From CAVZTA01 sp963778025 (GTDB taxonomy: Bacteria > Chloroflexota > Limnocylindria > Limnocylindrales > CSP1-4), in the NCBI GenBank assembly GCA_963778025.1, contig CAVZTA010000003.1, positions 186,001-250,000 on the forward strand: DNA of 64,000 nucleotides, given 5' to 3'. Shown in pieces: positions 8,057 to 15,789 of this stretch (within the stretch, counting starts at the first letter, position 1; each line of letters starts with the position of its first letter). Under the pieces are notes generated by a model. It was given only the letters and a program-made list of their open reading frames with translations, made no database searches and had not been told where the DNA came from. The translations under genes were made by a program, and so were the position numbers.

Positions 8057-8713
8057 TCAGGTCCGCCTCGCGCGCGCCCACGGCGTGATGCGCCGCTCGA
8101 GCTGGACGTAGAACAGGTCGGCGACGATCGCGAGCGCGACCGAGAGCATGGCTCCGAGATAGATCTCGGTGGCGAAGAACCGCTGGAGTCCCTCGGTCAG
8201 GAACTGCCCGAAGCCCCCGAACTTGTCGCCGAGCACTGCGGCCACCGTCGCGAGGCCGATGGTCGTGACGGTCGCCAGCCGCAATCCCGCGATCATCAGC
8301 GGCACAGCGAGTGGCAGTTCCACGCGGACCAGCCGGCGACGGCCCGAGTAGCCCATCCCCTCGGCGGCCTCGATGACGTCGGCCGGGACCGACTGCAGGC
8401 CCGCGACATTGCTTCGGAACAGGATGAGCAGCGTGTACGTGGTCAGCGGCACGATCGCGGTCAGGAGGCTCAGGCCGAAGACCGGCAACAGCAGCGAGAA
8501 CGCCGCGATGCTGGGGATCGTGTACAGGACGCCGGTGACGGCGGTGATCGGCCCGTAGACCCGGTTCCGGCGCACGGCGATGATCGCGAGCACGAGCGAG
8601 ATCGCAAAGCCCAGCGCGACTGGGATGATGACCAGCTGGAGGTGCTGCAGCAGGCGGACGAACGCGTCGTCCATGTGGTCGCCGACCCATTTCCAGTCGA
8701 CCCCGACGTCCAT
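8057..8713 (-). CDS. Osmoprotectant ABC transporter permease (OpuCB/OpuCD type)
   Basis: 218 residues from ATG 8713, four bases after the stop of the ATPase gene. Five helices and an EAA loop (DVIEAAEGMGYSGRRRLVRVELPLA) identify the permease. A longer open frame upstream overlaps the ATPase and is not expected to be used. Pairs with the downstream permease and the OpuCA-like ATPase. Confidence 0.9.
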   Translation of the reverse strand: MDVGVDWKWVGDHMDDAFVRLLQHLQLVIIPVALGFAISLVLAIIAVRRNRVYGPITAVTGVLYTIPSIAAFSLLLPVFGLSLLTAIVPLTTYTLLILFRSNVAGLQSVPADVIEAAEGMGYSGRRRLVRVELPLAVPLMIAGLRLATVTTIGLATVAAVLGDKFGGFGQFLTEGLQRFFATEIYLGAMLSVALAIVADLFYVQLERRITPWARARRT

Positions 8714-8717
8714 CCCG

Positions 8718-9950
8718 TCAGGCCTCGACCGCCACGGGTTCCAGCGACTCGTCCTCCCCGGCGCCGTCGCGATCCCAGCCTGCCGCCGGCCCGGTAGAGC
8801 CACCCGACTCGCGCATCCAGTCGGCGATGCCCTCCGCGGTGATGATCCCGCGGACGGCGCCGGTCCGGTCGACGACGATACCCGCCCGGACATCCGCGTC
8901 GAGCAGCATCGAGAGGGCGTCCTTGAGGGTCGTCCGGCGGTCGAACAGCGGTGACGACTGTGACGCCATCTCGGTCGTGATGGGCTGGCCGTCGCGGAGA
9001 TGGTCGGCGGCGATCCAGCCGATGGGCTGGCGGCCGTCGTCGACGAGCAACAGGTGGCGCAGCGGATCGGCGGCCGCCCGGGCGCGGGCCGTCGCCGGAT
9101 CGTCGCTCGTGGTCGCCATCGCGGGCTCGCGGTGCGGGATGTCGTCGACCCGCTTGAGCGACAGGCGCTTCAGGCCGCGGTCCGCGCCGACGAACCGTGC
9201 CACGAACTCCGAGGCCGGGTTGGCGAGGATCTCGGCGGGCGGCCCGAACTGGGCGAGCTTCCCGCCGACCTGCAGGACGGCGACGAGGTCGCCCATCTTG
9301 ATGGCCTCATCGATGTCGTGGGTCACGAACAGGATCGTCTTCGCGAGATCCTCCTGGAGGCGCAGGAACTCGTTCTGGAGACGCTCCCGGACGATCGGGT
9401 CGACGGCGCCGAACGGCTCGTCCATGAGCATGATGGGCGGGTCCGCGGCGAGGGCCCGCGCGACGCCGACGCGCTGGCGCTCGCCGCCGGAGAGCTGGGA
9501 CGGATAGCGCTTCGCGTACTTGCCGGGCTCCAGGCTGATCAGGCTCAGCAGCTCGGACGCGCGTGCCTTCCAGCGCGCATCCGGCCAGCCAAGGAGTCGC
9601 GGGACGGTGCCCACGTTCTCCTCGATCGTCTGGTGCGGGAACAGGCCGATCTGCTGGATGACATAGCCGATGCTCCGCCGCAGCTCGGTGACGTCGCGCT
9701 TCGCGATGTCCTGGCCGTCGATGCGGATCTGCCCGGAGGTCGGCTCGATCAACCGGTTGACCATCTTCAGGCTGGTCGTCTTGCCGCAGCCGGACGGACC
9801 GACGAGCGTCAGGATCTTGCCGGCGGGGACCGTGAACGACAGGTCGTTGACGGCACCGGGCGCGCCCTTCTTGATCTGCGTCTCGTCGTACTGCTTCGAG
9901 ACGTGATCGAACTCGACGGTGGCAGCGCGGCGCGCGGACGATTCGGCCAT
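8718..9950 (-). CDS. opuCA: Osmoprotectant ABC transporter ATP-binding protein with C-terminal CBS pair (OpuCA type)
   Basis: 410 residues from ATG 9950. ABC core: Walker A GPSGCGKTTS, QQIGLFPHQT, signature LSGGERQR, Walker B IMLMDEPFGAVDP and switch His in THDIDEA. About 120 residues of CBS-like sequence follow (HLLLVDDGRQPIGWI, then TLKDALSMLLDADVRAGIVVDRTGAVRGIIT), which in OpuA/OpuC ATPases senses ionic strength and gates transport. First gene of the minus-strand operon. A 74-nt region separates it from the divergent enolase-superfamily gene and should hold both promoters. Confidence 0.92.
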   Translation of the reverse strand: MAESSARRAATVEFDHVSKQYDETQIKKGAPGAVNDLSFTVPAGKILTLVGPSGCGKTTSLKMVNRLIEPTSGQIRIDGQDIAKRDVTELRRSIGYVIQQIGLFPHQTIEENVGTVPRLLGWPDARWKARASELLSLISLEPGKYAKRYPSQLSGGERQRVGVARALAADPPIMLMDEPFGAVDPIVRERLQNEFLRLQEDLAKTILFVTHDIDEAIKMGDLVAVLQVGGKLAQFGPPAEILANPASEFVARFVGADRGLKRLSLKRVDDIPHREPAMATTSDDPATARARAAADPLRHLLLVDDGRQPIGWIAADHLRDGQPITTEMASQSSPLFDRRTTLKDALSMLLDADVRAGIVVDRTGAVRGIITAEGIADWMRESGGSTGPAAGWDRDGAGEDESLEPVAVEA

Positions 9951-10024
9951 CGGCGACGGACCCCTGGGGCGGGCGGTGGGCCGGAAGGTACCGCATCCCG
10001 CGAAGGCTCGGCGATACTTCGCGC

Positions 10025-11134
10025 GTGCTCATCACTGCCATCCGGATCCAGCGTCTGCGGGTGCCCCTGGACCCGCCGTTCCCCGCCGCCTGGGACCCGG
10101 TCCCGCGGACGTCGTTCCCCATCACGATCGTGCGGGTCGAGACCGACGAGGGCCTGGTGGGCATCGGGTCGGGCGACACGATGGATGGCTTCGAGGCGTT
10201 CCAGCACCTGTTCCTCGGCCGCGATCCGCTGGCCATCGCGCGCCACGTGCGCGCGCTGGAGACGATCGACTTCCACGCCGGGCGCTACTGGCCGCTCGAG
10301 GTCGCGCTGTGGGACCTCGCGGGCAAGGTCGCCGGGCTGCCCGTCGCCACGCTCTTCGGTGGCGCGGTCGACGGCATCCCCGCCTACGCGTCGTGCGGGA
10401 TGCTGCTCCCGGCGGCTGCCCGGGCCGAGTCGGCGCTGCGCCTGCGTGCGGAGGGGTTCCGGGCGTTGAAGATCCGCGTGGACCCGGCGCGGCTCGAGGA
10501 TGGGCTCGCGGCGGTCGAGGCGACCCGCGCCGCCGTGGGCGACTCGATGGCCATCATGGTCGACCTCAACCAGGGCTGGCGGATGGCCGGGGACACACGT
10601 GCCGCGCTGGACCCGACCGCCGCCCGCCGGATCGCCGCCCGTCTCGCCGAGTGCGACGTGCTGTGGGTGGAAGAGCCCGTCGCCGGGACGGACCTGCGGG
10701 GACTCGCCGGGCTTCGGGCGGCCGGGCTCGGGATCCGGGTCGCCGGCGGCGAGATGACGCGGACGTTCGCGGAGACGCTCGCCGCACTGGACGCCGACGC
10801 GTTCGACGTCTACCAGCCGGACGTCGTCCTGGCCGCCGGGATGCTGCGGTCGCGGACCGTCGGCGAGCTGGCGCTGGCGCGCAACCGCTGGTTCACGCCC
10901 CATACCTGGACGAACGGCATCGGCGTGCTCGCGAACCTCCACGTCGCGGCGGGCGTCGGCGGCGGCCCCTTCCTCGAGTTCCCGTACGACCCGCCCGGCT
11001 GGACCCCCGAACGTCGCGACGCGATGCTCGCGACGCCGATCCGGCCCGATGCCGACGGAGTCCTGCGCGTGCCGCAGGGACCGGGCCTGGGCATCGAGCT
11101 CGACGAGGACGCCATCGCCAGGTACGCGGCATGA
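10025..11134 (+). CDS. Mandelate racemase/muconate lactonizing enzyme-like protein (enolase superfamily)
   Basis: 369 residues from GTG 10025. Capping domain, then barrel with LKIRV (Lys-x-Arg where many members have Lys-x-Lys), metal ligands in MVDLNQ, WVEEP and AGGEM, and a His/Asp dyad (YQPDV and FTPHTW) of the mandelate-racemase subgroup. Such enzymes abstract an alpha-proton from carboxylates (racemases, epimerases, acid-sugar dehydratases). Its stop overlaps the ATG of an MttB-like gene, and an osmoprotectant importer diverges from it. Betaine epimerases of this superfamily (HpbD) occur in comparable neighbourhoods, so a betaine-type substrate is a reasonable guess. Confidence 0.87.
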   Translation: MLITAIRIQRLRVPLDPPFPAAWDPVPRTSFPITIVRVETDEGLVGIGSGDTMDGFEAFQHLFLGRDPLAIARHVRALETIDFHAGRYWPLEVALWDLAGKVAGLPVATLFGGAVDGIPAYASCGMLLPAAARAESALRLRAEGFRALKIRVDPARLEDGLAAVEATRAAVGDSMAIMVDLNQGWRMAGDTRAALDPTAARRIAARLAECDVLWVEEPVAGTDLRGLAGLRAAGLGIRVAGGEMTRTFAETLAALDADAFDVYQPDVVLAAGMLRSRTVGELALARNRWFTPHTWTNGIGVLANLHVAAGVGGGPFLEFPYDPPGWTPERRDAMLATPIRPDADGVLRVPQGPGLGIELDEDAIARYAA

Positions 11135-12756
11135 CCGAGCTGAGCCCCGAGGAGCTGGCGCTGCTCCAGCCCGAGCCCGGTGCGCCGGACGCCGCCGACG
11201 CCCCGCGCGAAGCCGGGGGTCCGCGGCGGCGCGGCGGGCGAGCCGGCCATGCGGGGACGGGTCCGGGTCGGCTGCCGCAGCAGCGGCCCTGGGCGCAGCC
11301 GCGTCTCCGCTACGCACCGACCGAGGTGGTCTCCGCGGACGAGCTCGAGTCGATCCATCTCGCCTCGCTCGAGGTCCTCGAGCGTCTCGGGATGGACATC
11401 CTCGATCCCGAGGCGCGGGACCTGCTGAAGGCCGCCGGTGCCGAGGTCGCGCCGGAGGGCGCCCGGGTCCGCTTCGATCGGGACCTCGTGCTCGAGCGCA
11501 TCCGGACCGCGCCGTCGCAGTTCACGCTCCACGCCTGGAACCCGGCCCACGATCTGCGCATCGGCGGCGACTGGATGGCGTTCGGGTCGGTCGCATCGCC
11601 ACCCAACGTCGCCGACCTCGACCGCGGCCGGCGGGTCGGCAACAAGCAGGACTTCGACGATCTCATCCGGCTGTGCCAGTCGCTCGACGTCGTGCACTTC
11701 ATGAGCGGCTATCCCGTCGAGCCCATCGATATCCATCCGTCGGTCCGCCATCTCGACGCCATCCATTCGCTGCTGACCCTGGCCGACAAGCCGATCCACG
11801 CGTACTCGCTGGGCCGCCAGCGGAACCTCGATGCGATGGAGATGGCGCGCATCGCCCGCGGGATCGACCAGGCGACGCTCGACCGCGAGCCGTCGATCTT
11901 CACGGTCATCAACTCCTCGTCGCCGCTGCGCCTCGACGTGCCGATGTGCCAGGGGATCCTCACGTTCTCGGCCCGCAACCAGGTCATCGCGATGACGCCG
12001 TTCACGCTCGCGGGCGCGATGGCACCGGTGACGCTCGCCGGCGCGCTGGTGGAGCAGAACGCCGAGGCGCTGGCCGGCATCGTGCTCACGCAGGTCGTGC
12101 GCCCGGGCGCGCCGGTCATCTACGGCGGCTTCACCTCGAACGTCGACATGCAGTCGGGCGCGCCGGCGTTCGGCACCCCGGAGTACATGCGGACGGCGAT
12201 GGTCGGCGGGCAACTCGCGCGGCGCTACGGCGTGCCCTATCGATCGTCGAACGTGTCGGCGGCGAACGCGCTCGATGCCCAGGCCGCCTACGAGAGCGTG
12301 TTCGCGATCTGGGGCGCCGTGATGGGCGGCGTGAATCTGATGATGCACGGCGCAGGCTGGATGGAGGGCGGGCTCCACGCCGGGTTCGAGAAGGTCATCC
12401 TCGATGCCGAGCTGCTCCAGATGGTCGCGGCGTTCCTCGACGGCGTGAAGGTCGACGACGACGAGCTGGCGATCGCGGCCATGGAGGACGTCGGGCCCGG
12501 CGGCCACTTCTTCGGCACCCCGCACACCCAGTCGCGCTTCCGGACCGCCTTCCACAAGCCGATGCTCTCGGACTGGCGGAACTACGAGTCGTGGGAGGAG
12601 GCTGGCTCGCCGGAGGTGCCGTCCAAGGCGAACCGGATCTGGAAGGAGCTCCTCGCCGCCTACACCCCGCCGCCGATGGACCCCGCCCGCGCCGAGGAGC
12701 TGCAGGCGTTCGTCGACCGCCGCAAAGCCGAGGGCGGCGTCCCGACCGACTATTGA
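11131..12756 (+). CDS. MttB-superfamily corrinoid-type trimethylamine/betaine methyltransferase homologue (non-pyrrolysine)
   Basis: 541 residues from the ATG overlapping the previous stop; an open frame extends far upstream but is the shadow of that gene. After a disordered Pro/Gly/Arg N-terminus of about 60 residues it follows the MttB fold: ESIHLASLEVLERLGMDILD, FGSVASPPNV, GNKQDFDDLIRLCQSLDVVHFM, SSPLRLDVPM, and MMHGAGWMEGG. No in-frame TAG is present, so it belongs with MtgB-like enzymes that demethylate glycine or proline betaine to a corrinoid protein. No corrinoid protein or reactivase gene is present here. Confidence 0.88.
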   Translation: MTELSPEELALLQPEPGAPDAADAPREAGGPRRRGGRAGHAGTGPGRLPQQRPWAQPRLRYAPTEVVSADELESIHLASLEVLERLGMDILDPEARDLLKAAGAEVAPEGARVRFDRDLVLERIRTAPSQFTLHAWNPAHDLRIGGDWMAFGSVASPPNVADLDRGRRVGNKQDFDDLIRLCQSLDVVHFMSGYPVEPIDIHPSVRHLDAIHSLLTLADKPIHAYSLGRQRNLDAMEMARIARGIDQATLDREPSIFTVINSSSPLRLDVPMCQGILTFSARNQVIAMTPFTLAGAMAPVTLAGALVEQNAEALAGIVLTQVVRPGAPVIYGGFTSNVDMQSGAPAFGTPEYMRTAMVGGQLARRYGVPYRSSNVSAANALDAQAAYESVFAIWGAVMGGVNLMMHGAGWMEGGLHAGFEKVILDAELLQMVAAFLDGVKVDDDELAIAAMEDVGPGGHFFGTPHTQSRFRTAFHKPMLSDWRNYESWEEAGSPEVPSKANRIWKELLAAYTPPPMDPARAEELQAFVDRRKAEGGVPTDY

Positions 12757-12760
12757 CGGT

Positions 12761-12783
12761 CAGACTGGTCTACGACTAGTCTG
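12761..12783. promoter_or_regulatory. Palindromic operator of the toxin-antitoxin operon
   Basis: Arms CAGACTxGTC (12761-12770) and GACxAGTCTG (12774-12783) form a 23-bp near-perfect palindrome with one mismatched pair and a 3-bp centre. It ends 5 nt before the antitoxin ATG. This is where Phd/YefM antitoxins typically bind to repress their own operon; binding here is inferred. Confidence 0.7.
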
Positions 12784-12788
12784 AAGCC

Positions 12789-13028
12789 ATGAAGTCGGTC
12801 GGCGCCTACGAAGCCAAGACACACCTCCCTCGCCTGCTGGACGAGGTCGAGAAGGGCGCACGGATCACGATCACGAAGCACGGGCGGCCTGTCGCGATGC
12901 TCGTCCCCGCCGGCGGGCGGTCCACGGCCGAAGCCGCGGAGGTCCTGCGCTGGATGCGCGAGTTCCGTCGCGGCCACCGCCTCGATGGGGTCACGATCCG
13001 AGAGTTGATCGACGAGGGCCGTCGATGA
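12789..13028 (+). CDS. Type II antitoxin, Phd/YefM (VapB-like) family
   Basis: 79 residues. N-terminal Phd fold: VGAYEAKTHLPRLLDEVEKGARITITKHGRPVAML, then a C-terminal amphipathic segment that would wrap the toxin. No strong ribosome site precedes the ATG; the operator palindrome occupies that place. Its stop overlaps the toxin ATG (ATGA), giving the expected antitoxin-first order. It should neutralise the PIN toxin and autorepress. Confidence 0.92.
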   Translation: MKSVGAYEAKTHLPRLLDEVEKGARITITKHGRPVAMLVPAGGRSTAEAAEVLRWMREFRRGHRLDGVTIRELIDEGRR

Positions 13029-13432
13029 CCCTCGTCGTCGACGCGTCGATCGTCCTCGCCTGGTGTTTCGCCGACGAGTCCAGCGCGATCGCCGAGGCGG
13101 CTGTCGGCCGTGTGCTCGAGGAAGGGGCCATCGCGCCGGCCCATTGGCCGATCGAGGTAGCGAACGGCCTTCGCAGCGCCGAGCGTCGACGACGGATCGA
13201 CCCCGCGGAGCTGCCGGGACTCCAGGCGCGCCTCACGACGCTGACGGTCGATATCCTGCCTGCCGATCTGCCTGCGGCGCTGAGCGTCATCGCGATCGCC
13301 CGGGACCACGAGCTGAGCGTCTACGACGCTGCCTACCTCGAGCTCGCTCATGCACGGCACCTGCCGCTGGCGACGGTGGACGGCCGCCTGATCGCGGCGT
13401 GTCGCGGGATCGGGGTCGAGCTCGTCGCCTGA
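13025..13432 (+). CDS. vapC: VapC-type PIN-domain toxin ribonuclease
   Basis: 135 residues. The acidic residues of a PIN nuclease are in place: Asp6 (VVDASI), Glu44 (WPIEVANG), Asp101 (YDAAYLELA) and Asp119 (TVDGRL). The family cleaves tRNA or rRNA in a Mg-dependent way when freed from its antitoxin. Coupled by ATGA overlap to the antitoxin. All catalytic residues are intact, so it should be active. Confidence 0.93.
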   Translation: MTLVVDASIVLAWCFADESSAIAEAAVGRVLEEGAIAPAHWPIEVANGLRSAERRRRIDPAELPGLQARLTTLTVDILPADLPAALSVIAIARDHELSVYDAAYLELAHARHLPLATVDGRLIAACRGIGVELVA

Positions 13433-13516
13433 CGATCCTGCCGGACCCCCGCCGACTCGGGAACCAGCCCCAGTCGACGGTCGTCTCGGGCCGAACTGCG
13501 CTCGTCGGAGACCCAC

Positions 13517-14369
13517 ATGCGAACCGGGATCAGCGGTGGCCTCGCGCTCGCTCTCGCGTTCGTGCTCAGCGCGTGTGGCTCGCCGTTCGTCGACCTGATC
13601 GCGCCCGAGTCGCCGCATCCCCACCCGGCGCTCGTCGAGGAGCTCGACGCAGAACGTCGAGCGGTGGGCCGCAGCCGGGATCACGAGCTACGCGTTCACG
13701 TATACGCCCAGCTGCTTCTGCGCGAGCAGCGCCGCATCTCGTCGTCGTCGACGGCGATGTCGTGCGCATCGATGGCGTCGCGGTCGACCCGACCGAGCCG
13801 CTGCACGACTGGACCCCGGTCGGAGTGCCGGGCCTGTTCGCGCTCGTCCGGCAGGCCATCGACGGCGACCGCACCAAGGTCACGTACGACCCGGCGACCG
13901 GGGTCCCGGTCGCGATGGAGTCGGACCCTATGGAGAACGCCGATCGACGACGAGCTGTCGTTCACGTTGACCGACTGGACGCTCGATCCGCCCGATGACA
14001 CCGCTGCTCGGCACGGTCATCTGCCGCGCGGGCGCTGTGGGAGTCGGCAGCAGCTTCGTGCGCTACACGATGACGATCCGGATCGACTGCACGTGCGTCT
14101 ACGACGGCCGGTCGTTCACGACGACGGATCGTGGCGGCGACCTGGTCGTCAGCTCGGACGGTCAGCGCATCGACCCCGACACGCTCGACGGCGTCCCGCT
14201 TCGGGTCGAGTCGCTGTTCGACTTCGCGATGACTGCAGCGACGAACGGCCGGACGACGATCGAGTTCGACCCGCAGCTCGGCTATCCGCGGCGCATCGAC
14301 GTCGGCCCCGACCCGACGGTCGCCGGCCAGGACGAGACCATCGAGGTGCTCCGCTTCACCGTTCCGTGA
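13517..14369 (+). pseudogene. Lipoprotein with two tandem DUF6174-like modules, reading frame broken several times
   Basis: Begins with a lipoprotein signal (lipobox LSAC, Cys20). The first module shows WAAAGITSYAFTYTPSCFC, then VVVDGDVVRIDGVAV, then an IDDELSF ending, each in a different frame (breaks near 13660, 13735 and 13940). A second module (SSFVRYTMTIRIDCTCVY, then GRTTIEFDPQLGYPRRIDV) ends at 14369, with further breaks near 14000-14060. The pattern of Trp...Ser-Tyr...Cys-x-Cys followed by 'DP..GYP' resembles DUF6174-type small lipoproteins. It is either decayed or hit by sequence errors; the motifs remain well preserved, favouring errors. Confidence 0.6.
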
Positions 14370-14491
14370 CGCTCGCTGCAGGTGGCACATCCGTGTAGCG
14401 GATCCGGTCGGCGTGGGGCGCGGTCACATCCTGGCCGGGCGAGGGTTCTCTCTGGTGACCCCCACGCACGTCACCCAGGAAGGAGCCCGCC

Positions 14492-15021
14492 ATGAGCGAG
14501 CCGACCGCCGGTACCGCCGGCGCCCCCACGACAGCCTCCGCGCCGCCGATGCCGTGGTACATCCCGGCCTTCAGCCCCGTCCTCGTCCGTCTCCTGCGAG
14601 CCGGCCTGCCGCTCGGCTTCAACGGCCTCATCACGATCCGCGGGCGGACGAGTGGCCAGCCCCGCACGGTGGGCGTCGCGATCATCCAGCGGGACGGCCG
14701 ACGCTTCGTCTGGGCGCCGTTCGGCGAGGTGAACTGGGTCAAGAACCTGCGCGCGGCCGGTCAGGCGACGATCACCTATCGCGGCGCGGACGAGCGGGTC
14801 CGCGCCATCGAGCTCGACCCGGCGCAGCGCCTCTCGTTCTTCCGCGACATCCTCGCGCCCCTCGCTCGATCGTTGCCGGGCGGCATGACCTTCATCCGCC
14901 TCATGGACAAGACCGACCTCGCGCAAGCCCGAGGAGGCCGCGCGAGGGTCGCGTCGTCTTCGAGCTGTTCCCGTCGGCCGACGGTCAGGCCCGCGCGGCG
15001 GACTCGGCTTCGAGGCCGTAG
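14492..15021 (+). CDS. Deazaflavin (F420)-dependent nitroreductase-like protein, C-terminus frame-disrupted
   Basis: ATG 14492 follows AGGAAGGAG. The clear part (residues 1-145) shows GFNGLITIRGRTSGQPRTVGVAI, FVWAPFGEVNWVKNLRAAGQATI, the Ddn/F420H2-binding split-barrel pattern. Near 14930 the frame shifts by two bases in total and the family-like end GRVVFELFPSADG is reached in another frame, stopping at 15021. Enzymes of this family use F420H2 to reduce nitroaromatics or quinones, or bind F420 without catalysis. The coding end overlaps the convergent NTF2-like gene. Confidence 0.7.
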
Positions 15022-15459
15022 GGCACGCCTTCGTCGAACTCCTCCACCGCGACGGACGCCTCTCGATCGAACCGCGTGACCCACGGCTCGCGCCAGCGCC
15101 GCCGCGTCCCACGGCTCGGTGACGTAGATGACCTCACGGACGATCTCGTCGTCGCGGAACGTCACGACCGAGAGGCCCATCGTCCAGGGGCCGCCCGTCG
15201 TACGAGACGAGCAGCTCGGTGACCCACAGGTCGCCCGAGCCGGTCATCCGGCGCACGCGATAGCGCACGTCGGCGGGGTACTCGCCCGCCAGGTCTTGAT
15301 GTTCTCGAGACCGATGAACCGCTCGCCGGACTGCGGGAACTCGAGGACGGCGTCGTCGGCGTACATCGCGTGTGCCCGATCCGCGTCGGTCTCGCGGAGG
15401 TTGTCGAGGATCGCCGCTCGTCGGGCGGCGTCGGTGGTCATGGTCGCAGTGGTCGACAT
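14985..15459 (-). pseudogene. NTF2/SnoaL-like small-molecule cyclase or isomerase-fold protein, frame broken
   Basis: Reassembling three frames gives a complete NTF2-like protein: RAAILDNLRETDADRAHAMYADDAVLEFPQSGERF, then GEYPADVRYRVRRMTGSGDLWVTELLVSYDG, then SVVTFRDDEIVREVIYVTEPWDAAA, ending AVEEFDEGVPYGLEAESAARA and a TGA at 14985. Breaks lie near 15290, 15195 and 15060. The fold serves polyketide cyclases, limonene-epoxide hydrolases and many orphan enzymes, so function is open. Preserved motifs on both sides of every break argue for sequence errors rather than decay. Confidence 0.6.
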
Positions 15460-15789
15460 CGCGAAGCCTTGAGCTACGGCAGGAGCGGTCGACCGTAGCC
15501 TTCGTGGCGCCCGTTGACGTCGGCCGAATGTCGCACCGACCGCACGACCCTCGGCCGACCCTGCGCCGGCACCGGCGACGGACGTCGGCTCGCACGGGCG
15601 CGCCTCGAGCCCGCTCAGACAGCGGACGCGGCGCTCTGGGCCGCGATGCTGCCTGGAGGCGCGATCCGCCCGCGGGACGCGCTTGTCGGGATCTGCTGAC
15701 CGTGGGGCAGCGGTCGGCCCGATGGCGCCCGCCTCCGACCGCTGAGGCTACCCTTCGCAGCCGGGACAGCCGTCGAGCGCGAGGGGTTC
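15460..15789 (+). other. Intergenic region, presumed promoter of the demethylation operon
   Basis: About 330 nt without a credible gene. Apart from the inverted repeat at 15708-15744 I see no clear -35/-10 pair, riboswitch fold or start region. The operon below begins at GTG 15790. Confidence 0.5.
15708..15744. promoter_or_regulatory. Perfect 10-bp inverted repeat upstream of the dimethylglycine-dehydrogenase-like gene
   Basis: CAGCGGTCGG (15708-15717) is repeated inverted as CCGACCGCTG (15735-15744), with 17 nt between and 45 nt from the start codon. It may be a regulator-binding site or an RNA hairpin in the 5' leader. No regulator gene is adjacent. Confidence 0.45.

Noticed and set aside
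11131..12756. Pyrrolysine-containing MttB
   Set aside because: No in-frame TAG occurs within the domain, so it is a non-pyrrolysine member of the superfamily.
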